This document shows, piece after piece, positions 14,922 to 16,751 of a DNA stretch of 16,751 bases. Each line of letters begins with the position of its first letter. The stretch's first letter is position 1. The position numbers and the translations under genes are program-made. The stretch is taken from the NCBI GenBank assembly GCA_903827735.1, contig CAIKJM010000575.1:1-16751 (forward strand). Reading direction: 5' to 3'. Below the pieces are notes generated by a model, which made no database searches, was not told the DNA's origin, and worked only from the letters and a program-made list of their open reading frames with translations. The stretch is from an uncultured Rhodanobacter sp. (GTDB lineage: Bacteria; Pseudomonadota; Gammaproteobacteria; Xanthomonadales; Rhodanobacteraceae).

Positions 14922-16118
14922 TCAACGGTTCGGCGACTGCTGCGCGCGCGCCAGCCGCGGGCTGACCATCGGCACGGTGAGCATGGTGCTGGCCACCGCC
15001 ATCAGCAGCAGCGCAGTGAAGGTGGCGCCGGTAATCAGATGGCGATCGAGCAGAATATTGACGAAGATGATCATGATCAGCGCCTTGGTCTGCAGCAGCC
15101 AGCCGATGATCCACGTATCGCCTTTCGGCCAGCCGAGCCAGCGGCCGGCCAGATGGATGCCGGTCAGCTTGCCGGCTACAGCGGCGACCAGCAGCACCGC
15201 TGCGGCGATAAACACCGCGCCCCCACCGACCGTCCAGTTGGTGCGCAGTCCGGTCGACAGGAAAAACACCGGCATCACCACCAGCAGCACGTGCTTGCGC
15301 AGCAGGTCCATATGACCCTGGTTGAACCACTCACGATCGATCACCGCGCCGGACAGAAACGCACCGACCATGAAATGCAGGCCCGCGCGATCGGCAGCAA
15401 AGCCGCAGGCGGCCAGCCAGATCAGGCCGACGTACCAGCGATCGGACTCGGGTATTCGCTGCATCAGCTCGCGGAACAGCCACGCCGCCGGCGCGAACAG
15501 CAGCAGAAACAGCAGCTGCAGACCGACCCGATGCCAGTCGAGCAGGATCAGCGCCAGCACGCCCCAGATCGCAAGGTCGTCCAGACTCGCATAGCGCAGC
15601 ACGCGCTGGCCTAGAGGCGCGCGCATGATCTCCAGCTTTTCCATCAGCAGCAGCAGGATCGGCAACGCGGTCACCGCGCAAGCCATGCCGACGCCCAGCA
15701 GAAACTGCCAAGGCGCGGCAGCTTCGCCGATAAAACCCGCGCGCCATGCCAGCAGCCCGGCAGCCGCCAGGCTTCCAAAAATGAGCGGTACGCCCAGCGC
15801 CAGGCCGGCGGTAATGCCGCACTCGCGCCGCTGCAGCCAGACCTGCTTCAGATCGAGCTCGATGCCGGCGATCCACACGAACACCATCACCGCCCACCAG
15901 GCGATGCCGTTGAGCGCCTGGATCACCGGCGCACTGAACACGGTGGCGTAATAGCCAGGGAAAGCCGCGCCCAGAATGCCCGGCCCCAGCACGATGCCGG
16001 TAACGATCTGCACCACTACCAGCGGCGCGTAGTAATCCGTGCGGCCCAGCCGCCAGATCAGGTACGGCACGCTGAAGATGATCGTCATGGCGATCAGAAA
16101 AATATCGGTGCTGCTCAT
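14922..16118 (-). CDS. Cation:proton antiporter, CPA2 (Na+/H+ exchanger) family
   Basis: A 398-residue inner-membrane transporter that exchanges Na+ or K+ for protons. It is almost entirely hydrophobic with about 12 predicted helices. The family core is visible: GIVLGPGILG (41-50), FVWIAGIELDL (80-90), and YASLDDLAIW with the paired Asp180-Asp181 expected in the ion-binding helix. The Asp-Asp form is typical of electrogenic CPA2 members such as NapA, whereas Kef channels carry Gln-Asp. There is no C-terminal TrkA-N/RCK regulatory domain; the protein stops after the last helix with a short tail. The start at 16118 has GGAAG about seven bases upstream. The gene is divergent from the transglutaminase-like gene and 134 bases before the second TonB receptor. 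The ion is not known. Confidence 0.88.
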   Translation of the reverse strand: MSSTDIFLIAMTIIFSVPYLIWRLGRTDYYAPLVVVQIVTGIVLGPGILGAAFPGYYATVFSAPVIQALNGIAWWAVMVFVWIAGIELDLKQVWLQRRECGITAGLALGVPLIFGSLAAAGLLAWRAGFIGEAAAPWQFLLGVGMACAVTALPILLLLMEKLEIMRAPLGQRVLRYASLDDLAIWGVLALILLDWHRVGLQLLFLLLFAPAAWLFRELMQRIPESDRWYVGLIWLAACGFAADRAGLHFMVGAFLSGAVIDREWFNQGHMDLLRKHVLLVVMPVFFLSTGLRTNWTVGGGAVFIAAAVLLVAAVAGKLTGIHLAGRWLGWPKGDTWIIGWLLQTKALIMIIFVNILLDRHLITGATFTALLLMAVASTMLTVPMVSPRLARAQQSPNR

Positions 16119-16395
16119 TCGCTCTTCCGGCTTGCCGTGGCTGGCGCGCTATCGCGGTGATCGTAGCGGATTTTCCTGCGTTATCTGGTGGCATGCGCAC
16201 ATGCCAACACAGGCGCGCGCGCAACGAGACATCACAATGGTCTACTCACACGAGGCCCGTTAAGGTAGACACATCACGCCGACTCTCAGCAATTTACCGG
16301 CGCCGATCAACGCCCCAACCGACTGACTGCGACGCGAAGAAAATTCTCACCCATGGCCGGCCTCACAGGCCCGCCAACAAGCCTATAGAGATGCC
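16119..16395. other. Divergent gap between antiporter and transglutaminase-like gene
   Basis: 277 bases without a convincing gene. The only notable element is the inverted repeat TGGCATG-CGCA-CATGCCA at 16189-16206, seven-base arms around a four-base centre, 71 bases from the antiporter start. It could be an operator. No clear promoter was recognised. Confidence 0.4.
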
Positions 16396-16751
16396 ATGTC
16401 GATCCATGTTGCCCTGACCCATATCACGCATTACCGCTACGACCGGCTGGTAAAGCTCGGCCCGCAGGTGGTGCGTTTGCGCCCTGCGCCGCACAGCCGC
16501 ACGCCGATCCTCAGTTACTCGCTGAAGGTCGAGCCGGCCGGCCATTTCGTCAATTGGCAGCAGGATCCGCAAGCCAACTGGCTGGCGCGGCTGGTGTTCC
16601 CCGAGCCCACGCGCGAGCTGCGCATCGAGGTCGACCTGGTCGCCGAGCTGTCGGTGATCAACCCATTCGACTTTTTTCTCGAGCCGTACGCCGAAACCAT
16701 TCCCTTCGCATACGACGCGGAACAGGGTGAGGAGCTGGCGCCGTATCTGAA
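16396..16751 (+). CDS. Transglutaminase-like protein, N-terminal part (cut by window end)
   Basis: An open frame of 118 codons running off the right edge. It begins MSIHVALTHITHYRYDRLVK and continues with VRLRPAPHSRTPILSYSLKV, NWQQDPQANWLARLVFPEP and INPFDFFLEPYAE. These are typical of the N-terminal beta-rich region of bacterial transglutaminase-like proteins, in particular the large (about 1100-residue) forms with a later DUF2126 domain. The catalytic Cys-His-Asp core lies beyond the window. The ATG at 16396 is preferred; an overlapping ATG at 16391 is in another frame and quickly loses similarity. The ribosome binding site is weak (AGAG just upstream). In other genomes such genes often sit near an alpha-E protein and peptide-modifying genes, which would be downstream here. 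Confidence 0.85.
   Translation, partial: MSIHVALTHITHYRYDRLVKLGPQVVRLRPAPHSRTPILSYSLKVEPAGHFVNWQQDPQANWLARLVFPEPTRELRIEVDLVAELSVINPFDFFLEPYAETIPFAYDAEQGEELAPYL

Noticed and set aside
1..16751. CRISPR arrays, tRNA genes, insertion sequences or phage genes
   Set aside because: I saw no regularly spaced repeats, no tRNA cloverleaf-like sequence, and no transposase, integrase or structural phage protein.

Overview
The window looks like chromosomal DNA of a GC-rich gammaproteobacterium of the Xanthomonadales/Lysobacterales, most likely the Rhodanobacteraceae (Dyella/Rhodanobacter/Luteibacter type). This is inferred from the high GC content, the TonB-dependent receptor carbohydrate locus, a Xanthomonas-type alpha-glucosidase, and protein family resemblance. 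No rRNA, tRNA, CRISPR array, insertion sequence or phage gene was seen.

Region 1 (1-3553, + strand) concerns molybdenum cofactor. moaC (5' end cut by the window), mobA, moaD and moaE overlap by 1-4 bases, so they are very likely co-transcribed and translationally coupled. After a 118-base gap come a b-type membrane cytochrome and a sulfite-oxidase-fold molybdoenzyme that overlap by 8 bases. The enzyme has a twin-arginine signal combined with a lipobox and Asp at +2, which suggests it is anchored to the inner membrane next to its cytochrome. Cofactor synthesis and a cofactor-using redox pair therefore sit together.

Region 2 (3554-5358) holds a secreted M28 zinc peptidase that starts at TTG. 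A long hairpin precedes it and contains its ribosome binding site. A rho-independent terminator follows it.

Region 3 (5356-12286) is an alpha-glucan (maltose/maltodextrin) utilisation locus. A cytoplasmic GH13 alpha-glucosidase (- strand) is divergent from a 1011-residue TonB-dependent receptor (+ strand), which is followed by an exported GH13 alpha-amylase-like enzyme. The 447-base divergent intergenic region carries two perfect 16-base copies of a near-palindromic site with core ATACGTAT. The copies are arranged as mirror images, one facing each gene, and look like operators for one shared regulator. Two tandem hairpin terminators lie between the receptor and the amylase. A likely scheme is outer-membrane or periplasmic cleavage of glucan, TonB-driven uptake, and final hydrolysis in the cytoplasm. 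No inner-membrane sugar transporter or regulator gene is in the window.

Region 4 (12287-16751) holds a second, unrelated TonB-dependent receptor (821 residues, - strand) of unknown substrate and a short CPA2-type cation:proton antiporter (- strand). At the right edge is the start of a divergent transglutaminase-like protein, cut by the window end.
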